A stretch of 64,000 nucleotides of DNA from Caballeronia arationis (GTDB taxonomy: Bacteria; Pseudomonadota; Gammaproteobacteria; Burkholderiales; Burkholderiaceae), in the NCBI RefSeq assembly GCF_001544975.2, contig NZ_FCOG02000002.1:171183-235182 (forward strand), given 5' to 3'. The notes below the pieces were generated by a model. It searched no databases, was not told where the DNA came from, and worked only from the letters and a program-made list of their open reading frames with translations. The position numbers and the translations under genes are program-made. Of the stretch, positions 35,795-43,908 are shown piece after piece (within the stretch, counting starts at the first letter, position 1; every line of letters begins with the position of its first letter).

Positions 35795-37390
35795 ATGAGG
35801 TCCGTCGTCGACACTAACGGTCCAGACCGGCAACTGCTGCCGTTTCGCGAATCGCTGCTCGCCATGCTCGGCATTGCGTTCGTCACGATGCTGGTCGCGC
35901 TCGACCAGACCATCGTCGGCACGGCGTTGCCCCGTATCGTCGCCGACCTGAAGGGTTTCGATTACTACACATGGGTCGCGACGTCCTACATGCTCGCGTC
36001 CGTCATCACGATTCCGATCTTCGGGCGCCTAGGCGACCTGTTCGGTCGCAAGCCGTTTCTTCTCGCGGCGATCGCCCTGTTCACGCTAGCCTCCGTGTTC
36101 TGCGGGCTGGCCGTCAACATGCTGTCTCTCGTGATCGCACGCGGCTTGCAGGGCATCGGCGGCGGCATACTCATCGGTACGGTGTTCGCGACGGTGGCCG
36201 ATCTCTTTCCTGATCCGAAGCTGCGTCTGCGCTGGCTGGTGTTCGTCACGTCGTCGTTTGGCGTCGCCAACGTGATCGGCCCGACACTCGGCGGCATGCT
36301 CACGCAGATGCACGGCTGGCGGCTTGTGTTCTTCGTCAACGTGCCCGTCGGCATCGTCTCGCTGCTGTTTGTTCAGATGTTCGTGCCGAACCTTCGTCCG
36401 ATGGTCGCGCGACGCGGAGCGATACAACTCGACTGGCTCGGCGCGTGCGTCGTCGCGGTGGTGTTCGGCGCTTTGCAATTGCTGGTCGAACTGTTGCCGA
36501 AAGAGGGCGTGAGCGGAAGGACGATCCTGCTGTTCTCGATCACGATGGTGTGCGGCATGACGCTGTACTTCTGGGAAAAACGCATGGGTTATCCCGTCGT
36601 GCCCATCGATGTGCTGCTTGATCGCAGGCTCGCTGCCCTGTTTGCCATTTCGGTGCTCGGTGGCTTTGCGCTCTTCTCGATGGTGTTTTACGTGCCGTTG
36701 CTGTTCCAGGGCGGCTACGGCATGTCGCCGCACGATTCGGGCATGCTGATCACGCCGTTGCTGCTCGGCACGACGGTCGGCAGCGTGCTCAACAACCGGA
36801 TCGTTACGCGCATTCGCCGCGCGAACGACCTCATGTATATCGGCTTTTCGCTATGTGTGATCGGCTGTCTCGCGCTCGTCTCGCTCAACGGCAACGAACC
36901 GCATCCCGTGTGGATGGCCTGCATGGGCGCGAGCGGACTCGGACTCGGCCTCGTGGCGACGAACCTGACGATCTGCTCGCAACAGATCGTCGCACGAGAT
37001 CATCTCGGCGCGGTGACGGCGTTGCTGCAGTCGCTGCGTATTTTTGGCGGGATACTCGGCACCGCGATCACGGGCGCGCTGCTGGAGCATCTCTACACCC
37101 GGAGCGTGCATCGTTCGCTCGATTCGTATCAGGCGACGCAGTGGCTCAAATCGTTTGCGAGCCCGGATGTGCTGATCGACCGCGCGGAGCAGTCCGCGCT
37201 GATCGAACGCCTGGTAAGCGCCGGCCATTCGGGCGACGCGATGATGCACTCGGCTCGAGACGCGCTCGTCGTGTCGATCCATATCGGTCTGGTCGTCGCC
37301 GCACTGGCAGCCTTCATCGGCTTGTGTCTCGCGTGGTTCGTGCCCGCCGTGCGGATCGTGTACGGCGACGCCGAAGGCCGCAGCACATGA
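35795..37390 (+). CDS. MFS efflux pump, DHA2 (EmrB/QacA) family
   Basis: 531 residues with about fourteen membrane segments. Typical DHA2 motifs are MLVALDQTIVGTALPRI in segment 1, RLGDLFGRKPFLL in loop 2-3, RGLQGIGGGIL and FGVANVIGPTLGG (antiporter motif C region). TAAGGAG lies before the ATG. It would expel drugs or toxic organics in exchange for protons. It stands alone, with no membrane-fusion or outer-membrane partner beside it. Confidence 0.92.
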   Translation: MRSVVDTNGPDRQLLPFRESLLAMLGIAFVTMLVALDQTIVGTALPRIVADLKGFDYYTWVATSYMLASVITIPIFGRLGDLFGRKPFLLAAIALFTLASVFCGLAVNMLSLVIARGLQGIGGGILIGTVFATVADLFPDPKLRLRWLVFVTSSFGVANVIGPTLGGMLTQMHGWRLVFFVNVPVGIVSLLFVQMFVPNLRPMVARRGAIQLDWLGACVVAVVFGALQLLVELLPKEGVSGRTILLFSITMVCGMTLYFWEKRMGYPVVPIDVLLDRRLAALFAISVLGGFALFSMVFYVPLLFQGGYGMSPHDSGMLITPLLLGTTVGSVLNNRIVTRIRRANDLMYIGFSLCVIGCLALVSLNGNEPHPVWMACMGASGLGLGLVATNLTICSQQIVARDHLGAVTALLQSLRIFGGILGTAITGALLEHLYTRSVHRSLDSYQATQWLKSFASPDVLIDRAEQSALIERLVSAGHSGDAMMHSARDALVVSIHIGLVVAALAAFIGLCLAWFVPAVRIVYGDAEGRST

Positions 37391-37950
37391 CTAGCCGCGC
37401 AGGACTTTGCTTGCCATCCTGGCGTCGCTCCCCGTGATCCTTGCTCGACGGGCGTTTTGCACCCGCGCAGCCGTTGATAAAACCGCATTGCCAGAGTGCC
37501 AATTGATCTACTCTATAGAAATAGCGATCGGGAGCAAGGCGGCCATCTGTGCGGAAATGATCCGTACCGACTGCCGCGCGAAGTGGTCGCAGATGACGAA
37601 TGGGGTCCGGTCTGCGAGTCCAACGACGGTGATCTGGAGAAGATGGCGTTGTTCGCGGACGAGTCGTCGGCGCTCGTGCGCCCGTGTCGTCGTCCCGCCG
37701 GCGAGGGGGCCGCTACGCTACACGACATTCAACAATCTGCCGTAAGCTGTCGGGGAGAGGGCCGGGCTTCGGGCGCCCGGAGAATGACGGGTGCATTCCT
37801 TGCCGGCAATGGCGGCGGCGCGCCGGCGAGTTGATCTTCCGCCGCCAGACGCCGCCTTGAACGCAGCCGGTAGCATCCCGGGCAACGCCTGTCGCATCCT
37901 GTTTCGACCTTGCCATCCGCAAATACACAGCAGTGAATGGAGGCTTCGAA
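37391..37950. other. 560-bp intergenic region, no gene recognised
   Basis: Open frames exist in several frames but none has conserved character or a good start. A GGAGG lies seven bases before the symporter start at the right end. A short GC hairpin at 37762-37780 has no T-run. Confidence 0.5.
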
Positions 37951-39258
37951 ATGAACAGAAAAAATGCCGCGGCCATCTGGATTCTGATCGCGATGCTGGT
38001 GGGCATCGGGATCGGCTACATGATCTACTCGAGTTTTCCGGACAGGAAGGTTGCCACCGAGATCGCGGGCTACATCTCGCTGGTGTCGGACGTGTTCCTG
38101 CGGCTGATCAAGATGGTGATCGGCCCGCTCGTCTTCTCGACGCTGGTCGTCGGCATCGCGCACATGGGGGACGCGGCCTCGGTCGGGCGCGTGTTCGCGA
38201 AAGCGCTCGGGTGGTTCGTCACCGCTTCGCTGGTCTCGCTGCTCCTCGGCCTTCTGATGTCCAATCTCCTCAAGCCTGGCGAGAATCTCGGACTGCCGCT
38301 GCCCGACATCGGCGCGTCGGCGAATCTGGCGACTTCCAAGTTCACGCTCAAGGACTTTGTCGGTCACATGATCCCGAGGTCCTTCGCCGAGGCGATGGCC
38401 AACAACGAAATCCTGCAGATCGTCGTGTTCTCGATGTTTTTCGGCGTTGCGCTTGCCGCGCTGGGCGAGAAGGGCAAGATCCTCGTGGCGGCCATCGACC
38501 AGCTCTCGCACGTCATGCTGAAGATCACCGGTTACGTGATGAAGCTCGCCCCGCTGGCTGTGATGGCAGCGATGGCCGCTACCGTGGCGGTCAACGGGCT
38601 GGCGATCCTGCTGAAGTTCGCGGTCTTCATGGGAGATTTCTACCTCAGCCTGTTCCTGTTGTGGGTGTTGCTCGCGTCGGCCGGCCTGCTGTTCCTCGGA
38701 CAGCGCGTGTTTAAGCTCCTCGTGCTGATCAAGGAGGCGTTCATGCTTTCGTTCGCGACCGCGAGTTCCGAGGCCGCGTATCCGAAGATCCTCGACGCGC
38801 TCGACCGATTCGGCGTGAAGCGCAAGATCTCCAGCTTCGTGATGCCGATGGGGTACTCGTTCAACCTCGACGGCTCGATGATGTATTGCACGTTCGCGAC
38901 ACTGTTCATCGCCCAGGCGTACAACATCCACCTCCCGCTGGGTACGCAGCTGACGATGCTGCTGATCCTGATGCTGACGTCGAAAGGGATGGCTGGCGTG
39001 CCGCGCGCGTCGCTGGTGGTGATCGCCGCCACGCTCAACCAGTTCGGCATCCCCGAGGCAGGGTTGCTGCTGATCCTCGGCGTGGATACGTTCCTCGACA
39101 TGGGCCGCTCGGCCACGAACGCGGTCGGCAACTCGATCGCGAGCGCGGTGGTCGCGAAGTGGGAAGGCGAACTCCTGTCGGAAGCCGATGCCGAGGCCAA
39201 CGCGGCGCGCATCGAAACCGAGCTCGAGTCGACGATCGCTCATCCGGCAGAGACCTGA
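37951..39258 (+). CDS. Dicarboxylate/amino acid:cation symporter (DAACS family)
   Basis: 435 residues. Family marks are YISLVSDVFLRLIKMVIGPLVFSTLVVGI, the serine-rich FATASSEAAYPKILDALDRFG reentrant loop, VMPMGYSFNLDGSMMYCTFA and LGVDTFLDMGRSATNAVGN with the cation- and substrate-binding Asp/Asn residues. The ATG at 37951 has GGAGG; the ATG six codons earlier lies on that ribosome site. It imports C4-dicarboxylates or glutamate/aspartate. A periplasmic binding protein gene follows after 13 bp, an unusual pairing. Confidence 0.92.
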   Translation: MNRKNAAAIWILIAMLVGIGIGYMIYSSFPDRKVATEIAGYISLVSDVFLRLIKMVIGPLVFSTLVVGIAHMGDAASVGRVFAKALGWFVTASLVSLLLGLLMSNLLKPGENLGLPLPDIGASANLATSKFTLKDFVGHMIPRSFAEAMANNEILQIVVFSMFFGVALAALGEKGKILVAAIDQLSHVMLKITGYVMKLAPLAVMAAMAATVAVNGLAILLKFAVFMGDFYLSLFLLWVLLASAGLLFLGQRVFKLLVLIKEAFMLSFATASSEAAYPKILDALDRFGVKRKISSFVMPMGYSFNLDGSMMYCTFATLFIAQAYNIHLPLGTQLTMLLILMLTSKGMAGVPRASLVVIAATLNQFGIPEAGLLLILGVDTFLDMGRSATNAVGNSIASAVVAKWEGELLSEADAEANAARIETELESTIAHPAET

Positions 39259-39271
39259 CGGGGAGCGAGCC

Positions 39272-40216
39272 ATGAAGACGCCGCGATTCTGGTCGATGCT
39301 GGCCATCGCAGGGTTGCTGATCGCCTGCTCCGCAGTGAGAGCGGACGACGCGCAGCCATCCCGCCCGGTTCCCGACAACGTGGCGCCCGCCGCGCTGACC
39401 GGCACGCTGTCCAAGGTACGGGCTTCGGGCACCATCGCGCTGGGTTACCGCGAGGCCTCAGTGCCGTTTTCCTATCTGAACGCGCGCAACGTGCCGATCG
39501 GCTATTCGATCGAGCTGTGCAAGGCACTCGTGTCGGCGATCGAGGACGCGGTCAACCGAACGCTGACCATCCAGTGGGTACCGGTCACGCCCGACAACCG
39601 CATCGATGCGGTGGTCGGCGGCCGTGTCGATCTGGAATGCGGCTCCACGACGAGCAATCTGGAACGCCAGAAACGCGTGGCCTTCTCGCCGATCTTTTTC
39701 GTGGCCGGCACGAAGGTGATGGTAAAGAAGGGCTCACCGATTGGTTCGTTTCGCGACCTCGCGGGCAGGAAGGTCGCAGTGACCGCCGGCACCACTAACG
39801 AGAAGGCGCTGCGCGATCTGGACCGGAAGTTCAGGCTTGGCATCCGGTTGCAGGTAGTGCCTGACCATGCACAGGGCTTTGCGCAGGTGGCCGACGGCCA
39901 GGCCGACGCGTTCGCCACCGACGACGTGCTGCTGTACGGCCTGATCGCGGAACATGCCGGCGCGGGGGGCGAGTATCGCGTGGTCGGCGACTATCTCTCC
40001 TACGACCCGTACGGCATCATGTTCCGCAAGGACGACCCGCAACTAGCGCAGGTGGTGAAGGATGCTTTCCAGGAACTCGCGGCGGATGGAGAAATCGATC
40101 GTCAATACAAGCGCTGGTTCTTGCGCCGCCTGCCGTCGGGTACGAGCCTCAACCTGCCGATGAGTGCGCAGCTCGAAACCATCATTCAGACGATGGCCGG
40201 CGGCGAGGCGCAGTGA
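39272..40216 (+). CDS. Periplasmic amino-acid-binding protein (family 3, GltI-like), orphan
   Basis: 314 residues. A signal peptide covers about residues 1-24; LLIAC could be a lipobox, otherwise cleavage falls after VRA. The SBP family 3 pattern is clear: GTIALGYREASVPFSYLN, PIGYSIELCKAL, IQWVPVTPDNRIDAV, DLECGSTTSNLERQKRVAFS and FATDDVLLYGLI. This resembles glutamate/aspartate-binding GltI. No ABC permease or ATPase genes follow; its only neighbour is the DAACS symporter 13 bp upstream, with which it is probably cotranscribed. Confidence 0.9.
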   Translation: MKTPRFWSMLAIAGLLIACSAVRADDAQPSRPVPDNVAPAALTGTLSKVRASGTIALGYREASVPFSYLNARNVPIGYSIELCKALVSAIEDAVNRTLTIQWVPVTPDNRIDAVVGGRVDLECGSTTSNLERQKRVAFSPIFFVAGTKVMVKKGSPIGSFRDLAGRKVAVTAGTTNEKALRDLDRKFRLGIRLQVVPDHAQGFAQVADGQADAFATDDVLLYGLIAEHAGAGGEYRVVGDYLSYDPYGIMFRKDDPQLAQVVKDAFQELAADGEIDRQYKRWFLRRLPSGTSLNLPMSAQLETIIQTMAGGEAQ

Positions 40217-40319
40217 GCGCCGCGCTTGGGGCGTTTTGACGAGGCTATTCCGGGGCGCTACGTTGCGAAATCGCGCAACGCATGGGATGTGGTCATTCAC
40301 CTGAGCGTGGGTCAGGCGG

Positions 40320-41252
40320 TCATTCGTCGGCGCCGCTTTGCATCCGGACAGCCGACTCCGAGATCAGCGTTGCTTCGACGCGCTCGTGCAACCGGAAGTA
40401 CGTCCCCCACTCATAATCGACGCTGTCCGGCCGAAGCTGAAGTACACCTGCGCCCGGCGTGAAGGTGAGTTCGCCAAAGTAGACCCTGCCTCGCGGCGAA
40501 TACAGGTCGACCCGCACATATTCGAAATCTTCCGCCAGCCGTTCCCCGATATCCAGCAGCATCGAAAGGTTTTCCGGGCGAGGATCGGGAGACTTGCTGC
40601 GCTCGAAATGGCCGATACCGATGTCGAGCAGATTCCATTGGGCGTCGTAGAAATCGCCGCGCGGGTGATCGTTGAACCGGTCGGAGATCACGCAGATGAA
40701 CACGGTCCTGCGCCCGCCGGCGCCCGCGAAAATATGCAGCTTGTAGTCTGCGGGCACGTCGCCGCGCTCGTCGAGCAACAGGGTTTCGAAATAGATTCGA
40801 TGCTTGATCGCGTGGTAGTGTCGCTCGCGTGCCACGCGATAGAAGTCCTTCGATAACCATTGGTCGGCGAGCGCCGTCAGTTCTTCGAAGCTGGTCGTCG
40901 ACTTGTCCTTGACCACCTTGACGAAGCTGCTTCCATGATTCGCCTTCATCACAAAGGCCGAGGGAAGCGAGTCGAATACGTCTCTGTCGAACGAGTCGGG
41001 CTCGGCAATCAGAGGGATCAGATACTCTTCACCTATCTTGGACTTCACATAGTCGCGGACGGTGAGCTTGTCGGTCAGGTCCGCGTATCGCGGATCAGGA
41101 TGGAGGCAGCGGTAAAGGATCTTTTCGTTGAATGTGGTGGGCTTTAAGAGGTTCGGGAAGCGTCCGATCTTCTGACGATGAGACATGCTCAAGAATACAT
41201 AGTCAGGCAACAGATCCTTGGCACCGCCGAGAAGTGTTTTTGGCAACTGCAT
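40320..41252 (-). CDS. TupA-like ATP-grasp protein
   Basis: 310 residues. The pattern QKIGRFPNLLKPTTFNEKILYRCL, LTDKLTVRDYVKSKIGEEYLIPLI, SLPSAFVMKANHGSSFVKVV and YDWGEL-like end (VYFGELTFTPGAGVLQL) is that of TupA-like ATP-grasp enzymes. These are usually found in polysaccharide or teichuronopeptide synthesis loci, where they join an amino acid or similar group to a sugar acid. It stands alone here next to an AT-rich stretch, with no other polysaccharide genes, and may be acquired. Confidence 0.85.
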   Translation of the reverse strand: MQLPKTLLGGAKDLLPDYVFLSMSHRQKIGRFPNLLKPTTFNEKILYRCLHPDPRYADLTDKLTVRDYVKSKIGEEYLIPLIAEPDSFDRDVFDSLPSAFVMKANHGSSFVKVVKDKSTTSFEELTALADQWLSKDFYRVARERHYHAIKHRIYFETLLLDERGDVPADYKLHIFAGAGGRRTVFICVISDRFNDHPRGDFYDAQWNLLDIGIGHFERSKSPDPRPENLSMLLDIGERLAEDFEYVRVDLYSPRGRVYFGELTFTPGAGVLQLRPDSVDYEWGTYFRLHERVEATLISESAVRMQSGADE

Positions 41253-41679
41253 GTTTGGGGCTCCGCTATGCGCCCGTCGGGAAGGGATCCGGCGTGCCGA
41301 GTGAACGCTTGCACGCTACGGAACCCGCTCCGACATCGCGGCGCGATGTCGCTTCAAACACGCCTCCCTGGTTCAATTCACCAGAATGGGGAGCGAGTTG
41401 GCCGGGACAAGGATAGCCATGTTATTAGTATTGCGTATGAGGGTTTCCACTTAACAAAACAAACTTTCGACACTGCATTGCAACAAACAATGCAGTGAAA
41501 GAAGCGCATAGCTTGTCGAGTCGCATCTCACGCATGGACGCCCACTGCGTCAAGTAGTGCTCCTGAATGGACCGTTTCTTTCGATGACGTGCGGGAACCG
41601 CGCGCAACTACGAGACGCGCGCGGCGCAACACGCACGCCTTCGCTAGAATGGCCACTTCCCATCCGGCGAAGGTGGACC
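41253..41679. other. 427-bp intergenic region with an AT-rich core
   Basis: No gene recognised. The stretch 41415-41500 is clearly richer in A and T than its surroundings and contains the inverted repeat at 41471-41497. AAGGTGG precedes the hydrolase start at the right end. Confidence 0.5.
41471..41497. repeat. Perfect inverted repeat in the AT-rich intergenic region
   Basis: Arms CACTGCATTG and CAATGCAGTG (10 bp each) around the seven-base centre CAACAAA. It could be an operator, or a terminator; neither strand has a tidy T-run. Confidence 0.55.
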
Positions 41680-42570
41680 ATGCTCGATTTCAACCGGCAC
41701 GCGAAGACATCGAAGCTCGACATCGCTTATGCCGAGGCCGGTCCACCCGATGGTCCGCCTGTCCTTCTGTTGCACGGCTGGCCCGACGCCGGCCGCGCCT
41801 GGGAACCGGTCGCGAGCCGGCTGAACGATGCGGGACTGCGCACGATCGTCCCCGAACTGCGCGGCTTCGGCGCCACGCGCTTCCTGCATGACGACACCGT
41901 GCGCGACGGCTCGGGCGTCGCGCTCGCGCAGGACGCAGTCGATCTCGCGGACGCGCTCGGTCTTCGCACGTTCGATGTCGTCGGTCATGACTGGGGCGCC
42001 CGGGCCGCCTACACGCTGGCGGCGCTCTTTCCGCAGCGCGTGCGGCGCATCGCTGCGCTGGCTCTTGCTTTCCAGCCGCGTGGCGCATTCGAACTGCCGG
42101 GCTTCTCGCAGGCGCGGAAGTTCTGGTATCAATGGTTCATGACGCTCGACGATGCACCCGCGGTCATCCGCGCCGATCCTAAGGGCTTTGCGCGCATCCA
42201 GTGGGACACGTGGTCGCCGCCCGGCTGGTTCGACGATGCCGAATTCAACGTCACGGCGCGTGCCTTCGAAAATCCCGACTGGGTGCCGATCACGCTGAAC
42301 GGCTATCGACGCCGCTGGCGCAAGGACGAGCCAGCCGACCCCGACTACGACGCGCTCTACGCGCGGTTGCGCGGTATCGACCGGATCGGCACGCCGACGC
42401 TGATGCTGCAAGGCGCGGTCGATCTGTGCGACGAGCCGGAGTCGTCGGCGGGACAGGACGCCTGTTTCACCGCGGGATACTCGCGCGTGCTGCTCGACGG
42501 CGCCGGTCATTTTCCGCCGAGAGAAACGCCCGATCAGGTAGCGGACGCGGTGATTGCGCACTTGCGATGA
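41680..42570 (+). CDS. Alpha/beta hydrolase, epoxide-hydrolase-like
   Basis: 296 residues. Oxyanion motif LLLHGWPDAGRAWEP (HGxP as in epoxide hydrolases), nucleophile elbow VVGHDWGARAAY with Asp as nucleophile (GHDWG), which marks epoxide hydrolases and haloalkane dehalogenases, and the terminal His in LLDGAGHFPPRE. The Asp nucleophile favours epoxide hydrolase. Start ATG with AAGGTGG upstream; the longer frame to 41557 is unlikely. Confidence 0.9.
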   Translation: MLDFNRHAKTSKLDIAYAEAGPPDGPPVLLLHGWPDAGRAWEPVASRLNDAGLRTIVPELRGFGATRFLHDDTVRDGSGVALAQDAVDLADALGLRTFDVVGHDWGARAAYTLAALFPQRVRRIAALALAFQPRGAFELPGFSQARKFWYQWFMTLDDAPAVIRADPKGFARIQWDTWSPPGWFDDAEFNVTARAFENPDWVPITLNGYRRRWRKDEPADPDYDALYARLRGIDRIGTPTLMLQGAVDLCDEPESSAGQDACFTAGYSRVLLDGAGHFPPRETPDQVADAVIAHLR

Positions 42571-42633
42571 GCGGGGCGCTCTTGCGATCGATGATGGAGA
42601 CGCGTGCTTAGCGCGCCGAACGCGAGCGTAGCG

Positions 42634-43593
42634 TCACACGATGCGGGCACGCCGCAGGCGACTGACCACCTCGGCCCCGAACTTTTCGGCGAGCGTCGCA
42701 TAGCCGTCGCTAGTGGGATGGATTTCGTTTTCCCACGACGCATCTTCGCCATTTTTCGCGGCCGCCGCCGGTTTCAGCGCGCCATGAAAATCGACGGCGA
42801 GTATGTTCGGATACTCGACCGCGTTGCCCCTCGCGACGAGCGCGTCGTTCAGTTGTGACTGGAACACGTGCATTTCGTCGAGGAAGTAGTGGACCAGGCC
42901 GATGTGATCCTCGGGCGGAATCTGATGCCGGTTGAACGGCTCCCAAAGCCAGGTCCCGAACTTCTTCGGACCGACGAACACCGGCGCGTCGCGCGGCGTG
43001 GCGTAGTCGTAGGAGTGGGTGAAGATCGGGATGCCGCGGTTGGGCGTCTTGCCGTCGCCGTCGCCCCGGTCGCGCCATTGGAGCAGCGTGTCGTAGTAGC
43101 CGGTGAGACGGTCGGTGAAGCGCTTCCAGCCGTCCGCATCCACGTAGCGCTCCGGACCTTGCCCGGACCATTGGTCCTTGGTTTTCAGAAGGCGTCGAGG
43201 CTTGAGGTTTTCATCGCCGGTCGCCGGGTCGATGCCGATTGCGTTGATGAAGTCGTTTCCGCCCGCGGACAGGAAGATCGCATCGAATTCATGGGCGAAG
43301 CGTCCGCTAATCAACCGCTTGAAATGGACCTCCCAATCCGGATCGACCATTTTCTCCAGCGTCTTTCCCGGATAAGCCGAGTTCACGATGATGGAGGAGT
43401 CCGGAAGTTTGAACCAGAACAGCACACTGCCGTTCGGAGGCAGCACGTCGGGCGGCACCGCCAGCGACGCGCCCAGCGAGAACCATGAATCGCCCTGTGC
43501 AAGAAAGCGCCACGTATAGTCGTTGATCGACTTCTCGTGATTGCCGCCGATCTCCCGGCTGCCGACGATCACCGCTTTTTGCAACTCGCTCAT
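42634..43593 (-). CDS. SGNH/GDSL-type hydrolase
   Basis: 319 residues, no signal peptide seen. Block I is FLAQGDSWFSLGA (GDS Ser), block III is FLSAGGNDFINAIG (GGND) and the C-terminal catalytic pair is in ENEIHPTSDGYATLA. This resembles SGNH esterases or lipases. AAGGAG precedes the ATG at 43593. It is divergent from a 657-residue membrane hydrolase gene (315 bp between), and the two might share regulation. Substrate unknown. Confidence 0.82.
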   Translation of the reverse strand: MSELQKAVIVGSREIGGNHEKSINDYTWRFLAQGDSWFSLGASLAVPPDVLPPNGSVLFWFKLPDSSIIVNSAYPGKTLEKMVDPDWEVHFKRLISGRFAHEFDAIFLSAGGNDFINAIGIDPATGDENLKPRRLLKTKDQWSGQGPERYVDADGWKRFTDRLTGYYDTLLQWRDRGDGDGKTPNRGIPIFTHSYDYATPRDAPVFVGPKKFGTWLWEPFNRHQIPPEDHIGLVHYFLDEMHVFQSQLNDALVARGNAVEYPNILAVDFHGALKPAAAAKNGEDASWENEIHPTSDGYATLAEKFGAEVVSRLRRARIV

Positions 43594-43908
43594 GACACGC
43601 TCCTTTGCGACCGGAATTGGCGACTGCAAATCACTGTAGTACTGGCGAACGGCCCTTCCCATTCAGGGCAGTGTTTTATGTGCGCTAGCGCGCGTTGCCC
43701 CATGGCATCGCGAGAAAGCGCTTCGCGCACGGCCATAAGCGACCCGGGAGTTCATGAGCGTCGCACTTGTAGACCGCGCAAAACGAACCATAATGAAGAG
43801 CCTGCTCGTTCGTTCTCCCATTGGATGCGTGGCAGCCCGGCCGACCGCTTTCTGCGCGAGCGGAACGGAGGTCGAGCCGACCGATGTGCGATCATCAGGA
43901 GACCGGAA
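43594..43908. other. 315-bp divergent intergenic region
   Basis: No gene recognised. It holds the promoters of the SGNH hydrolase (left) and the membrane hydrolase (right); CAGGAG lies before the latter start. Confidence 0.5.

Noticed and set aside
37762..37780. CCGGGC/GCCCGG hairpin as terminator of the DHA2 gene
   Set aside because: No T-run and nearly 400 bp after the gene; too weak to call.
37391..37950. Open frames of 97-112 residues in the 560-bp gap
   Set aside because: Arg/Ser-rich shadow-like composition, no ribosome sites and no recognisable motif.
41368..41384. Hairpin CTGGT-TCAATTC-ACCAG resembling a tRNA T-arm, as a possible attachment site
   Set aside because: The TTCAA element sits in the wrong register for a T-loop and no other tRNA arms are nearby.
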